Shown here: piece after piece, positions 21,067-32,352 of the stretch
How the letters are laid out: each line of letters begins with the position of its first letter
How positions within the stretch are numbered: the first letter of the stretch is position 1
DNA from: Gymnopus androsaceus JB14
Taxonomy: Eukaryota; Basidiomycota; Agaricomycetes; Agaricales; Omphalotaceae
Assembly (NCBI GenBank): GCA_009733575.1
Contig: ML769862.1
Coordinates: forward strand, 1 to 40,163
Direction: 5' to 3'
Length of the DNA: 40,163 nt
Translations under genes and position numbers: made by a program
The notes under the pieces: model-generated
The model's input: the letters and a program-made list of their open reading frames with translations, nothing else
Database searches by the model: none
What the model was told of the DNA's origin: nothing

Positions 21067-24000
21067 ATGCCACCCAGGCCAGATCCTCCACCACTACGAA
21101 CTCGACAGGAGATAAAATCACAACAAGCACCACCACCAGTAACTCGACAACGTTCCATTGCATCGGAACAAGCCAGCTCATCGAGTAGCAAAGCTGTAAC
21201 ACCACAGCAGAGATCAGCACCATTACCTCCCACAGACGACACTGTTCCTTGTAAAGGACACCCACACATCTTTGATATCGACGAGTTAGTTGATAGATAT
21301 AAAAGCCGAACCACTGGAAGGTGGAGCCAGTGCGAAAAACAACATTGCCTAAATCGATACGACGTACTTTGGACAGGTAAATTAGCAGATTTTGCGAAAC
21401 CCATCGCGAAAGAGCAGGAGCAAATCATCAGAAGTCACCTACGACACATCGCCGACGACAACGAAGACGACGACGAAGAAGAGGATACTGAAGCACCTGT
21501 TGCTCAGACTATAGCATCATCCTCACAACAGCATACTCCCGCTCCATCCCAATCACCTGCACCGAAACGCGAACCAACCCCACCTACTCCTATACAACCA
21601 TCTCCACAGGGAACATCATCCCAATTTCCATATTCAAATACGGAACAACCCTCTCCACACAGATCCCCATCGCCATCAGATCCCGGATCACCAGGCGCTT
21701 TAATTGCTGATTCCGACGACGACGACATGTCTAAAGCAAATAAAGCCTTTGATAAGGTTACAACCTTAAAGTCAGACGGATCAAATTGGGACACGTGGAA
21801 AACTCGAGTGGAATTCGCAGCCAGATCTATCGGCTATCAGCGTTATTTGGAATGGAATCCGCAACCTGATCTTGCCCAAGGATCAAATGATGAACATAGG
21901 GAAAAGGATAGTGATTTGCTAAACGCGATCATTGGCAGGTTATCGGATGGAATATTCCGAAGGTATAGGCACTACGACAACACGAAGCAGTTGTGGGAAA
22001 ATTTACTCGCTGATTATGATTCTAAAAACGCTCTTACTGAATCATTTTTGCAAAGACGACTCCACACTATGCGATGCTCGGACCCATCCAAGGTCAATAA
22101 ACATTTGGACGACATGATCAGCATCCGCGACGACCTCACGACTAGGGGAATCGATATCAACGACGATATATTCGTCAACACCATTATGTCCTCTGTCCCT
22201 GACACCTTCAAAGCTACGATAAACGCATTGGCTGTTTTCTCCGCTAAATCCGACAAGAAGCTCAGTCCTGCAGAGCTTATTTCCACCATTCGTGCCGAAT
22301 CAATGGTACACCAAATGCGACATGATCACAAGAAGGAATCGGCAAACTATGCCGGTAATAGGGGAAGAGGAGGTTTCCGAGGTCGTGGAAATTCCTTTAG
22401 GGGAAATTCCCGAGGCAGAGGCAGAGGCCGCGGAGGATCGACGAGTCGTCAGGACTCGGTTTGTTACAACTGCGGAGGTAAAGGTCACTTTGGAAATCAA
22501 TGTCCATCGGAGAAACGCAGTCAGGCCAACGAGGCCAAGGAGACGAAGGCTCCTAAAGAGAAGCAGAAAAAGAAGTCGGATGGAAACTGGAGAGACAGGC
22601 CGAAGAACAGCGAAGTGGCATCCTCATCCATGATTGAGGAAGTACCAGAGTCATCATGGGCAGCAATCGAAATTCCCGCTAAGCATGGGAATCTTGTTTT
22701 CGATTTTTCCGAAATAGCTGATAAATTCGAATTAGCTCTTTCATCGCCGAGCGATCACAAATGTCAGAAAGACAATTCTGATATAGTGCAAAACATCAAA
22801 GTCGACAGTCCGCCACCTCTTACTCTTAACAATGAAGAGGAGGAAGTATACGTCGACGTTAATCTCTTTCCTTCCTTCAAATTCGAATATGACACCGAAG
22901 AGGGAGTTGGAAAAGGTGATCACGCTTACGCTGCAGCCCACAGTTACGGAGCAATTCTTTTTGACTCCGGATGCTCTACCCACATGACGCCACTCACCGA
23001 CGAACTCAGGAATCAACGGGAGATTCCAACACGAGTCATTCAGGCCGCTAACGCGGAAACCTTCACGGCAAACATCTCCGGTACACTTCATCTGGGACTT
23101 CCAACATTTGAACAAGAGATAAGAATGTTAAAGCTCCCCAATACCCTTCTATGTCCAGACACTCCCAACACACTCGTATCATTGGGAAAACTCGACGATG
23201 ATGGTTACGCCATCCACACCGCAAATGGTAAAATGACGATCAGAGATCGCCAGGGAAATCTCGTGGGAGTTATCCCAAAGATTAACGGACTATACCAGAT
23301 CCCATCAAGGGAACACGCTTATTCGACTAAGATCGGCAGATTGGTATCTCTTTACGAGGCACACTGCATCTTAGGTCACCTCAACTATGCTTACGTGAAG
23401 CATATGTTCCGAGACAACCAGGTTCGTGGAATCGGATTGGATCCGAAGCAAATGGACGAACCAGAATGCCGCGCTTGTATGCTTGGGAAAGCATCCAGGT
23501 ATCCTATCGCTCAGGTGCGATCATCTCCACGTGCGGAGAATTTTGGAGACATCTTCCACATGGACGTGTGGGGACCATCACAAGTCAGGACGGTAAACCA
23601 TTGCACTTACACGCTGACTCTAGTTGACGAAGCAACTGACTGGTTGGAGGAACCCCAAATGAAGTCGAAGGACGAGTCATTCGCACAGTACGTGGTTCTC
23701 CAAACAGGTCTCCAAACTCAATACGGCACAACTGTTAAAGTTCTCCACTCTGATCGAGGGGGAGAATTTCTCAGTAACGAATTCACGGCATATCTGGAAC
23801 GCATTGGGACACGACGACGTCTCACGGTACACGACACCCCGGAACACAATGGTATAGCGGAACGCGCACATCGAACGTTGCTAAATGCAGTTCGAAGTCT
23901 TTTGATCTCATCAGGACTCCCGAAATGGCTTTGGGGATTCATGATGAAATATGCGGTATATGTTTGGAACAGGACGCCGAAGAAAGCCATTGGAATGGCC

Positions 24001-26035
24001 ACTCCATACGAGAAACGGTTTGGTATTAAACCGGACATTACTAATCTTCGAATCTTCGGCAGTATCGTTTATGTTAAACGAGAAAAGGAACCCGGCAAAT
24101 TGGAACCACAGGCCCAGGAAGGACGCTGGATAGGACTCGAACCCGAATCGAATGGTCACTACATCTACTGGCCAACACGTCACACTGTCACAACGGAGAG
24201 GAACGTAGTTTTCTCTGACAGGCAGATCCAACCCGTTGAAGGGGAGGATGGAAATTTGGGAAATTTGGAAACATCAGTCACCGAGTCGGAGCAGCCTGTC
24301 ATACCAGTTCCAGAAGAGATTGCCGAACCAATTGCACCAGACGAAGTATCTGGGAAACGAGTCAGACGACCCACCAAGAAGATCAGGGACGTCATTGAAG
24401 GACTTGGAGAAGGAAGTGATGAGTTGCGACATCTCACCGCATCTCTAGGTCAGGTAACATCAGAAATCGAATCTGATCCTTTATCTGTTGCAGAAGCTAT
24501 GCGACGACCTGACAGCTCCAAATGGTACGATGCCATGAAGGACGAAATCTCCAGACTCCAGGAGCGTGGAACCTATACAATTGTCACTCCACCTCCAGAT
24601 GCCAATATTCTCACATCCAAATGGGTCTATCGGACCAAGAAGGATGAACGAGGTCACATTACAGGACACCGAGCTCGTCTTGTTGTACGTGGATTTAATC
24701 AGATCCCAGACGTTGACTACTTCCCAGACGAAACATTCGCATCTGTCGCGAAACTTGCATCAGCCCGTGCTATACTCAGCATTGGAGCTGAGAAGAGCAT
24801 GATTATTCACCAAATGGACGTGAAATCAGCTTACCTTTATGGGAAATTGGACGACAACGAGCGCATTTTTATGAAGGCACCTCCAGGCATTGATATAGGG
24901 GTAAAACCAGGTCAAACCTTACGGCTTAAACTCGCACTTTACGGACTTAAACAAGCCGGTCGACGATGGTACATGCGATTCAGGGAAATCATGACCCAAC
25001 TAGGGTTTAAACGGTCTGATTTTGATCACGCTGTTTTCTATCGCACTAATCCCTTCACCATCATTTTCATACATGTTGACGACATGACATTGGTTACCGA
25101 AACCCTGGCCATCATGGAGAAATTGAAGAAAGATATTGGGGCTATAATCGAAGTTGTTGATTCCGGAGAAATCCATTGGCTACTTGGGATCGAGATCCGA
25201 AGATCTCTCCATAATAGGACGATTCACCTATCCCAGCGGTCATATATTGACGCCATACTCTCTCGCTATGGATTCTCGGATATAAAGCCACTCTCTATTC
25301 CCTTCGATCCCCACATTCACCTCACCAAAGACCAGTCACCCAAAACGGTCGAGGATATCGCTTTCATGCGCGACAAACCCTACAGAGAGGCACTTGGTGC
25401 TCTCCAGTACTTATCCGTCGCTACGAGACCTGACATCACGTATGCAGTCTCTATCCTTGCTCGCTTTTCACAAAACCCCGGCATCACTCATTGGAATGGT
25501 GTACGCCGTGTCTACGCCTATCTCAAATACACTCGAGACTTTTGGCTCAGTACGAGCAACCAGGAGACAGTCCAAGGCTATACGGATGCGGATGGTATGT
25601 CCCAAGAGGATCGACATGCTATTTCCGGGTACGTTTTTATGTTGAATGGCGGAGCAGTATCTTGGTCGTCGAAACGACAGGATACCATTTCTTTATCCAC
25701 CACGGAAGCCGAGTATATCGCTTTGACCCATGCGGCAAAGGAAGCGATCTGGCTTAGGAATCTTTTGTCGGAAATCTTTGGTCCAATTACTCATGCGATC
25801 CCTATCAAGTCAGACAATCAATCCGCCATCGCATTGGCGAAGGATGATCGTTTTCATCGCTAGGACCAAACACATCGATATCCGATATCACTTCATCCGC
25901 TACGTCATCGAGGAAGGTAAAATTCGTCTCACATACTGCCCTACCGAAAACATGACGGCAGACATCTTCACCAAAGCCTTACCTTCGATGAAAGCCAAAC
26001 ACTTCGCAGCATCCATGGGATTAGCAAAGGTTTGA
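21067..26035 (+). CDS. copia Gag-Pol polyprotein, one frameshift near the 3' end
   Basis: ATG at 21067 follows an in-frame TAA at 21055. Gag: UBN2-type region around residues 230-400 (SDGSNWDTWKTRVEFAARSI), an RG-rich stretch and zinc knuckle CYNCGGKGHFGNQC at residues 466-479. Protease active site FDSGCSTHMT with Asp 633. Integrase Asp 833 (HMDVWGP), Asp 896 (HSDRGGEF) and Glu 932 (NGIAERAHR), a DD35E spacing. Reverse transcriptase Asp 1251 (QMDVKSAYL) and HVDD with Asp 1338-1339, a His variant of the usual YVDD. RNase H: GYTDADG, STTEAEY, KSDNQS. One extra base near 25857 (TTTTCATCGCTAGG) brings an early TAG at 25861; the last 58 or so residues (RTKHIDIRYHF onward) continue in the next frame to the TGA at 26033-26035. 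The loss sits inside the RNase H domain, so the element is probably inactive unless this is a base-call error. Confidence 0.9.
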
Positions 26036-26042
26036 AGGGGAG
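26034..26042 (+). other. Polypurine tract of copia element
   Basis: GAAGGGGAG directly abuts the 3' LTR start TGTTGGAA, the usual plus-strand priming site. Confidence 0.8.
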
Positions 26043-26403
26043 TGTTGGAATATCAAAGGTAAATATATTCTATCGAACTATACATGGAACGCTTTCTCGT
26101 AGTCTCCACTTGTTTGTATCACCATCCCATGCACTCCACTGTTATCGTCTCGCAGACTCCACTCAGTCTCTCGCCGTATCCACTTGCTCTCTCGCAGTAC
26201 CCACTTTACCGTATGGACAGTAGCCACACATATTCACGCAGTAGCCACTTGCCCGATATATCGTTTGTACTTAGGACTGTATATAAGCTTAGGTACCATA
26301 CCCTGTAATAACACCGTTGTCCCCCATCGATCTGTGTGATCGTTACTACTAAGTCCTGTGTGGACTTACTGCTGCTACTTCCTATTTAGGAACGTAACTC
26401 TAA
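26043..26403 (+). repeat. copia 3' LTR
   Basis: It begins TGTTGGAATATCAAAGG and ends AACGTAACTCTAA. Apart from its first bases it is identical to the 5' LTR through the TATA-like box to the end. Confidence 0.9.
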
Positions 26404-26414
26404 ACTGTGCTCAA

Positions 26415-26511
26415 GAACTTGAATTTCTTCTTCCCTCTTGCCTACTCCCTCCTCAGGTCAGTTCAACTTGTCTTCAGTGTTGCAACCCAATAAGTTCTTA
26501 CCTTTGTTCAT
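26415..26511. repeat. Fragment shared with 17771-17877
   Basis: GAACTTGAATTTCTTCTTCC through CCTTTGTTCAT is nearly identical to the LTR-like repeat near 17771. It directly follows the copia 3' LTR. Confidence 0.75.
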
Positions 26512-26686
26512 CAGGAAAAAGGGTCTGAGCCCAGGGCTGACTTTAGGTTGACCCACAATGACCTACAGAGACTTAAGGGAAACCCAAGGATACCTAGGTC
26601 TCCTAGGCCACCTAGGTTGCCCAGACTGCCTCAGTTTCTTTGAGGTCACCTAGGTTGCCTAGGATTTAGGGATAAACCTTGGAATT

Positions 26687-26820
26687 TGAGGTAACCTGAG
26701 TAAGCCTGAGTAAACCTGAGTAAACCTGAGGAACCTGAGGAAACCTGAGGTAGCCTGGGGTAGCCTGGGGTAGCCTGGAAGACCCAAGGTGACCAGGGTG
26801 ACCAGGGTGACCAGGGTAGC
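26687..26820 (+). repeat. Minisatellite with drifting 9-10 bp unit
   Basis: Successive units change stepwise: GAGTAAACCT, GAGGAAACCT, GAGGTAGCCT, GGGGTAGCCT, then GGTGACCAG repeated three times. Related CCTAGGTTGC-like units lie upstream to about 26590. Confidence 0.7.
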
Positions 26821-26865
26821 CCAGGTTCCCTAGATCATCATAGGTTTAACCCCTTTTTGCTGATG

Positions 26866-28056
26866 AAGGGTACCCTCACCAGAGTGCTCCAGAGTGCTCT
26901 GAGTGCTCTGAGCAATTCAATTGCTTTTTTGACAAGCCTGACACCTGTCAAAAAGCCATCAAAAAGTAATTAAATTGCTCAGAGCATTCAGAGCACTCTG
27001 GAGGGGGTACCCTTGCTCCAGAATGTATTAAGATGTCTTATCTAATATCAACCATACAGGTTTTGCTGATGTGGATTTAACAATCATAAACCATTAATCA
27101 TTTTGAAAATCCAGATCTCATTGCAGTAGGAATAGTCAAGTACAGAAAGCAAGCTGTAAGCCATTTGTGGCAACTTATGGTCAAAACTATACAGTATTCA
27201 AAATAGGCAGTCTTGAGCCTCCCAGATGCTTGCACTAGGACCCAGATCACAAAAAATGTTTCAGCCATAAGGACTTGGAGCCCCTCCCTCCCCCAAGGTC
27301 ATGTCAGTGCTTAATTTTCTGCACACTCCTTGCAAATCAGTGGGTGTTATGCATTATGGCCAAACTTCAATTTTTTTACTAGTTCGGTCCTTAAATTAAG
27401 CATCATGGATTTGATTTTTTGATTTTCCATTTTGGGAAAATTTCGGAAAATTGGGTTACTATTTCGCAAAATTTGAGGTTCAACTGGCTTTGTTATGCAT
27501 TATGATTCTCAATTTTACCTAGTTCGGAACCCCTGCATTATGGTTACGCAAACTTGTGGTTGAAACTATACAGTATACGGGATTTTGAGTGCAACTATGT
27601 AGTTTATCATGTCTTATGGTGCGATATTATTGCCTCGGCCGCATGAAGGTGCATATTTCTCTTGTGAATCTTTCTCTGGTCTTTCTGGCACTTTGTCTTG
27701 ATTTTTAGAGGTCATAATGTACCAATTGTACTGTAATTATATCTACATCGTTACCTTTGCCTGCCAGGCAGTTCTCGATGCGTACGACGTGACCTAGAAA
27801 GACGCGCTTCCTTATCATCTCCAGAACAGCCTCCTGCATCTCTAAGTTGTCAGACACCCTAAATTGTCTATTCTACACATGTTATTAGTAACCTTAGGTC
27901 TTTCCTTTGCTGTTATGTTAAAAATTCTGCTCTCAACAATTGGATTATAGTCTATCACAGACGGCCTAGTGAGTTACTGTTTTTACTTCGTTTGCTATGA
28001 GAGGTGTATGGTCTCATTCAATCTCGTCCTTACTTGTAAGTGAAAAATAACTCGCT
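26866..28056. repeat. 1.2 kb block, second copy (pairs with 18328-19538)
   Basis: Collinear with the first copy, including the inverted repeat at its left end and a CAGGTTTTGCTGA motif at 27057-27069. It ends at CTCGCT, three bases before a copia LTR. Confidence 0.85.
27057..27069 (+). repeat. CAGGTTTTGCTGA terminal motif, copy 3
   Basis: Exact copy within the duplicated block, followed by TG. Confidence 0.5.
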
Positions 28057-28059
28057 GTG

Positions 28060-28421
28060 TGTTGGAATGTCAAAGGTAAATATATTCTATCGAACTATAC
28101 ATGGAACGCTTTCTCGTAGTCTCCACTTGTTTGTATCACCATCCCATGCACTCCACTGTTATCGTCTCGCAGACTCCACTCAGTCTCTCGCCGTATCCAC
28201 TTGCTCTCTCGCAGTACCCACTTTGACCGTATGGACAGTAGCCACACATATTCACGCAGTAGCCACCTGCCCGATATATCGTTTGTACTTAGGACTGTAT
28301 ATAAGCTTAGGTACCATACCCTGTAATAACACCGTTGTCCCCCATCGATCTGTGTGATCGTTACTACTAAGTCCTGTGTGGACTTACTGCTGCTACTTCC
28401 TATTTAGGAACGTAACTCTAA
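28060..28421 (+). repeat. LTR of second copia copy
   Basis: 362 bp. It differs from the other two LTRs by an extra G (CTTTGACCG) and a T to C change (GTAGCCACCTG). Confidence 0.88.
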
Positions 28422-28478
28422 TAGGTTATGGGCCCCGGCCTTAACCATTGACGCATCATATTGCCGTAACGCTTGTTC

Positions 28479-29707
28479 ATGCCACCCAGGCCAGATCCTC
28501 CACCACTACGAACTCGACAGGAGATAAAATCACAACAAGCACCACCACCAGTAACTCGACAACGTTCCATTGCATCGGAAGCAAGCCAGCTCATCGAGTA
28601 GCAAAGCTGTAACACCACAGCAGAGATCAGCACCATTACCTCCCACAGACGACACTGTTCCTTGTAAAGGACACCCACACATCTTTGATATCGACGAGTT
28701 AGTTGATAGATATAAAAGCCGAACCACTGGAAGGTGGAGCCAGTGCGAAAAACAACATTGCCTAAATCGATACGACGTACTTTGGACAGGTAAATTAGCA
28801 GATTTTGCGAAACCCATCGCGAAAGAGCAGGAGCAAATCATCAGAAGTCACCTACGACACATCGCCGACGACAACGAAGACGACGACGAAGAAGAGGATA
28901 CTGAAGCACCTGTTGCTCAGACTATAGCATCATCCTCACAACAGCATACTCCCGCTCCATCCCAATCACCTGCACCGAAACGCGAACCAACCCCACCTAC
29001 TCCTATACAACCATCTCCACAGGGAACATCATCCCAATTTCCATATTCAAATACGGAACAACCCTCTCCACACAGATCCCCATCGCCATCAGATCCCGGA
29101 TCACCAGGCGCTTTAATTGCTGATTCCGACGACGACGACATGTCTAAAGCAAATAAAGCCTTTGATAAGGTTACAACCTTAAAGTCAGACGGATCAAATT
29201 GGGACACGTGGAAAACTCGAGTGGAATTCGCAGCCAGATCTATCGGCTATCAGCGTTATTTGGAATGGAATCCGCAACCTGATCTTGCCCAAGGATCAAA
29301 TGATGAACATAGGGAAAAGGATAGTGATTTGCTAAACGCGATCATTGGCAGGTTATCGGATGGAATATTCCGAAGGTATAGGCACTACGACAACACGAAG
29401 CAGTTGTGGGAAAATTTACTCGCTGATTATGATTCTAAAAACGCTCTTACTGAATCATTTTTGCAAAGACGACTCCACACTATGCGATGCTCGGACCCAT
29501 CCAAGGTCAATAAACATTTGGACGACATGATCAGCATCCGCGACGACCTCACGACTAGGGGAATCGATATCAACGACGATATATTCGTCAACACCATTAT
29601 GTCCTCTGTCCCTGACACCTTCAAAGCTACGATAAAACGCATTGGCTGTTTTCTCCGCTAAATCCGACAAGAAGCTCAGGCCTGCAGAGCTTATCCACCA
29701 GCGCCGA
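28479..29707 (+). pseudogene. copia gag, partial, two frameshifts
   Basis: ATG at 28479 corresponds to 21067. An extra G near 28579 (GGAAGCAAG against GGAACAAG) shifts the frame early. The gag frame is then open to about 29636, where an extra A (GATAAAACGC) shifts it again. The sequence ends at the gap before the zinc knuckle. The second indel is close to the contig end and may be an assembly error. Confidence 0.75.
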
Positions 29708-29732
29708 NNNNNNNNNNNNNNNNNNNNNNNNN
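29708..29732. other. Assembly gap (25 N)
   Basis: Unknown bases. The length is probably a placeholder. The rest of the second copia copy is presumably missing here. Confidence 0.98.
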
Positions 29733-29847
29733 TACAACCCTTCGACATTTCTGATATGTAGCTGATAATCAATTTCATTGAACAAATATAGAAACTTACA
29801 GTGGGAGGAAACTTGAAGAATATTACACTAAGTTGAAACACTGGAAA

Positions 29848-30108
29848 GAAAAAAGATACAAGTTCATGTCAAACTTCAAGCTCAACAATGCTGCCTTTTA
29901 TACAGATTCCTGAATATATTGACAGTTATATGGAGGCGTTGCAACCCCCTTCCTTTTAGGTCACCTAATCAACATCCTCTGACAGCTGTCCATCAATTCT
30001 GTTAGCTCCCATAGCTTCGGAGCAGCCAGAGCAGCCAGAGCACTCCAGAGCACTCCAGAGCAGCAATTCAATGCTCTGACTGCTCTGGCAAAATACAGGT
30101 TTTGCTGA
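29848..30108 (+). repeat. Dispersed repeat ending in CAGGTTTTGCTGA, related to 33340-33680
   Basis: It starts with a GAAAGAAAAAAGATACAAG segment, also found at 33345, and ends with a strong hairpin (CCAGAGCAG to CTGCTCTGG, about 30055-30088). Then come 16 bases, CTGA and T. The 13-base terminal motif lies at 30096-30108. A hairpin followed by CTRR and T is the layout of a Helitron 3' end; the 5' end is not defined. Confidence 0.5.
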
Positions 30109-30409
30109 TGCAATGTGTGCAAAGGTCTGATCAGGATAAAGGACGAATGCATGGGTTGCCAACAAGAAAATTGTATGTGCAGTGGGCGGCGATGCCAGAA
30201 TATGTTTCCTGAGGGCATGAAAGACTTGCCATTGCAAATTAGAGACTCGGAGAGAAGATAACTGTTGCCTCCGCAAATGTTAAAGCCCAAGTAGGCACCA
30301 AGGATGATTGAGCAATATAAATTTCATTCAATGTAGAGGACATAATGTATGATATAAAGGTCAAAAGCCAGGCGAAGCAATGGGGGCAGACAGATCGACA
30401 CAATCTCAA
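30109..30409 (-). pseudogene. Unrecognised gene relic
   Basis: On the minus strand, LQWQVFHALRKHILASPPTA followed by HTIFLLATHAFVLYPDQTFA reads as protein-like sequence over about 30110-30250. An adjoining frame (MSSTLNEIYIAQSSLVPTW) covers 30250-30345. The two need a frame change to join. No family is recognised. It may include the displaced 3' end of the small gene at 35540-36117. Confidence 0.3.
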
Positions 30410-30516
30410 CCAATGTATGCGTCCCAAAGGGTGAAAAAATAAATGCCCCCTTCCCACTATTGTTGCGCGCGCGCCAATTATTTATCGCGTGTTACAAAGG
30501 TCGCCGCTTCATTATT

Positions 30517-30990
30517 CCGCGATAAGCTAGCAAGGCGCGCTTATCAGAGGATAAGCTGAGCACGGCGAGAGACTTGGCATCTAGGCGCTCAGTCGTCTTG
30601 ATCCTGACTCTTATCGCCGCCAATTTTCCATTGGTTTTTTGAGTCTTTCCTCGGTGAGCCTCTATCGCTCAGTTCCTTGCATCACCCGATGCAATCAAGA
30701 CAAGCCCAGAGGGGATGCTGGCCATGTCAGGGCTGCATATAGCCCTCATGAAGGAACCTGTCGTTGCAGGTCTCGTTGGGCTCACTAGCCCGATAAGAGA
30801 ATCTTTTTGATTCTGGACTCCAGTCCTTCTTTGTTTCCCACCGAATCACGGGAGCTTCCTTGGCATAAGGTCTTGTTCTCTTCGCAAGCTCTATTCTCAC
30901 CGCTGGTTGGTGGTTTTTCACTTTATTTTATTTTATTATTTTGTTTTATCTATTATTTTAAATTTTAAATTTTATTTATTTATTTCTTGG
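30517..30990. other. Left interior of composite element
   Basis: Contains repeated GATAAG/CTTATC motifs (GCGATAAGCTAG, GCTTATCAGAGGATAAGC). It ends with a degenerate half-unit of the array that follows (about 30884-30915) and an AT-rich TTTTATTT stretch. No gene is seen. Confidence 0.45.
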
Positions 30991-31460
30991 CTCGGACCAA
31001 CTGGTTCGCAGCTCTATCCTTACCGCTGGTTGGCGGTATTGTTTTTTTTTCATTGCTCGGACCAACTGGTTCGCAGCGCTATCCTTACCGCTGGCTGGCG
31101 GTATTGTTTTTTTTTCATTGCTTGGACCAACTGGTCCGCAGCTCTATCCTTACCGCTGGTTGGCGGTATTGTTTTTTTCATTGCTTGGAACAACTGGTCC
31201 GCAGCGCTATCCTTACCGCTGGCTGGCGGTATTGTTTTTTTTCATCGCTCGGACCAACTGGTCCGCAGCTCTATCCTTACCGCTGGTTGGCGGTATTGTT
31301 TATTTTTATTTATTTATTTATTTCCTTTGCTTGAACCAACTGGTTCACAGTCTATCCTTACCACTGGTTGATGGTATTGTTTTTATTATTTTTATCCTTT
31401 TTATTCTTTGCTTGGACCAACTGGTTTGCAGCTCTATTCTCACTGCTGGTTGATGGTACT
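30991..31460 (+). repeat. Seven-unit tandem array, 63-82 bp period
   Basis: Units start CTCGGACCAACTGGT at 30991, 31056, 31121, 31184, 31248, 31330 and 31411. Each unit carries two short hairpins (GGACCA-AC-TGGTCC and ACCGC-TGGTTG-GCGGT) and a T-rich spacer of variable length, which is what changes the period. Open frames across it are by-products of repeat lengths. Confidence 0.85.
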
Positions 31461-31740
31461 AATCTTCATTTTATTAATGGTCCTCTCAAAATAGCTTCAA
31501 CCATCTATCCAGAGCATCACTCTGTCTGGGTGTTGGTCCCGTGTTCCCTTTCCGTCTTCTCTCCTCCTTATGCTCCCCGGTTGGAGCTCTGCTCTGGTTG
31601 GGACTGCGAGCACTCGGAGTCCACGGGCGGGAACGCGGGCCAAGCCCCAGCCAAACCACAATTCTATATATGTATGGGAACATACAACTCGTATGATTCC
31701 CATACCTCTCCTCTACACTGAACGGAGTGCACCCAGCTTA
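31461..31740. other. Interior of composite element
   Basis: No gene is seen. A small inverted repeat GTATGGGAACATACAACTCG with its complement lies at about 31672-31706. Confidence 0.4.
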
Positions 31741-31760
31741 TATATAGATTTGAGTTCCAG

Positions 31761-32058
31761 GCCGTTCCGAATGGTCCAAAATAACCACGTGATGACCATA
31801 CGGAACGGCAGCCGTACCTCCGAGGTGCGCACGCTGATAACGATAACGGTAATCGGTTGCGAGTTGTCACGATGGTCAGTCCCGGGCCATTCCGAATGGT
31901 CCAAAATAACCACGTGATGACCATACGGAACGGCAGCCATACCTCCGAGGTGCGCACGCTGATAACGATAACGGTAATCGGTTGGGAGTTGTCACGATGG
32001 TCAGTCCCGGGCCATTCCGAATGGTCCAAATAACCACGTGATGACCATACGGAACGGC
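31761..32058. repeat. 125 bp tandem repeat (2.4 units) with palindrome and CACGTG
   Basis: Units start at 31761, 31886 and 32011. Each begins with an inverted repeat: CCGTTCCGAATGGTC, about 15 bases including CACGTG, then GACCATACGGAACGG. CACGTG lies at 31786, 31911 and 32035. A fourth, inverted copy is at 34806-34860 in the right arm of the composite. Confidence 0.85.
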
Positions 32059-32059
32059 C

Positions 32060-32300
32060 GAACCCTCGATGTAAGTATCGGAGCATTGAAGCTTCAAGAA
32101 TTTGAAAAGATGCCACATCCATCTTATTTATCTCAAGAATGTAGCCATTGGAAAATTCCCACTGCTCCCTTGAGGCTGAGGCTTGAACTCCAGTCCAGAA
32201 TGCTTTCAGTGTGAAATTGCCCTTCAAGTAGGTGATAATGCAGTCCAAGCTGACAATTGGGACAACAGAAGATGATGTGTAGTGACATGGATGAGGGCAT
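32060..32300 (-). pseudogene. Unrecognised coding fragment
   Basis: The minus-strand frame PHPCHYTSSSVVPIVSLDCI, then ITYLKGNFTLKAFWTGVQAS and EQWEFSNGYILEINKMDVAS, is open for about 80 residues with normal protein composition. It then runs into the 125 bp repeats. I do not recognise the family. It is probably a captured or decayed exon inside the composite element. Confidence 0.35.
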
Positions 32301-32339
32301 TCAACCTGTATACAAGACTGTTGCTATTCAAAAACAGCA

Positions 32340-32352
32340 TCAGCAAAACCTG
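32340..32352 (-). repeat. CAGGTTTTGCTGA terminal motif, copy 5 (inverted)
   Basis: Reads TCAGCAAAACCTG on the plus strand, preceded by A and followed by CTCCAGAG-type short repeats up to about 32455. Confidence 0.5.

Larger units (their letters stand above)
20647..26403 (+). mobile_element. Ty1/copia LTR retrotransposon, near full length
   Basis: Direct LTRs of about 362 bp (20647-21009 and 26043-26403) flank a gag-pol gene with domain order gag, zinc knuckle, protease, integrase, reverse transcriptase, RNase H, which defines the copia order. A purine-rich tract GAAGGGGAG lies immediately before the 3' LTR (TGTTGGAA). The LTRs are essentially identical over about 345 bp, implying recent insertion. 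The first 25 bp of the 5' LTR differ (TCTGGGAATGTCATAATG), and the bases flanking the two LTRs do not form a target duplication. Confidence 0.92.
28060..29707 (+). mobile_element. Second copia copy, 5' LTR and gag only, cut by the assembly gap
   Basis: The LTR at 28060-28421 starts with the canonical TGTTGGAATGTCAAAGG and is followed by the same leader and gag as the first element, up to the N run. Identity to 20647-22300 is very high. Bases just before the gap (about 29680-29707) diverge and look like a low-quality contig end. Confidence 0.88.

Noticed and set aside
25855..26035. Programmed frameshift between copia pol and its last 58 codons
   Set aside because: Copia frameshifts or stop suppression occur between gag and pol, not inside RNase H, and no slippery heptamer is seen; a simple one-base insertion is more likely.
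26400..28060. Repeat spacing reminiscent of a CRISPR or satellite array
   Set aside because: The repeats are LTR, minisatellite and duplicated blocks of very different length; no regular repeat-spacer structure exists and the genome is eukaryotic.
30907..31453. Overlapping open frames of 111-154 codons with repeated WRYCFF-like peptides
   Set aside because: They are translations of the tandem array in several frames at once; unit length and T-run variation keep them open by chance.
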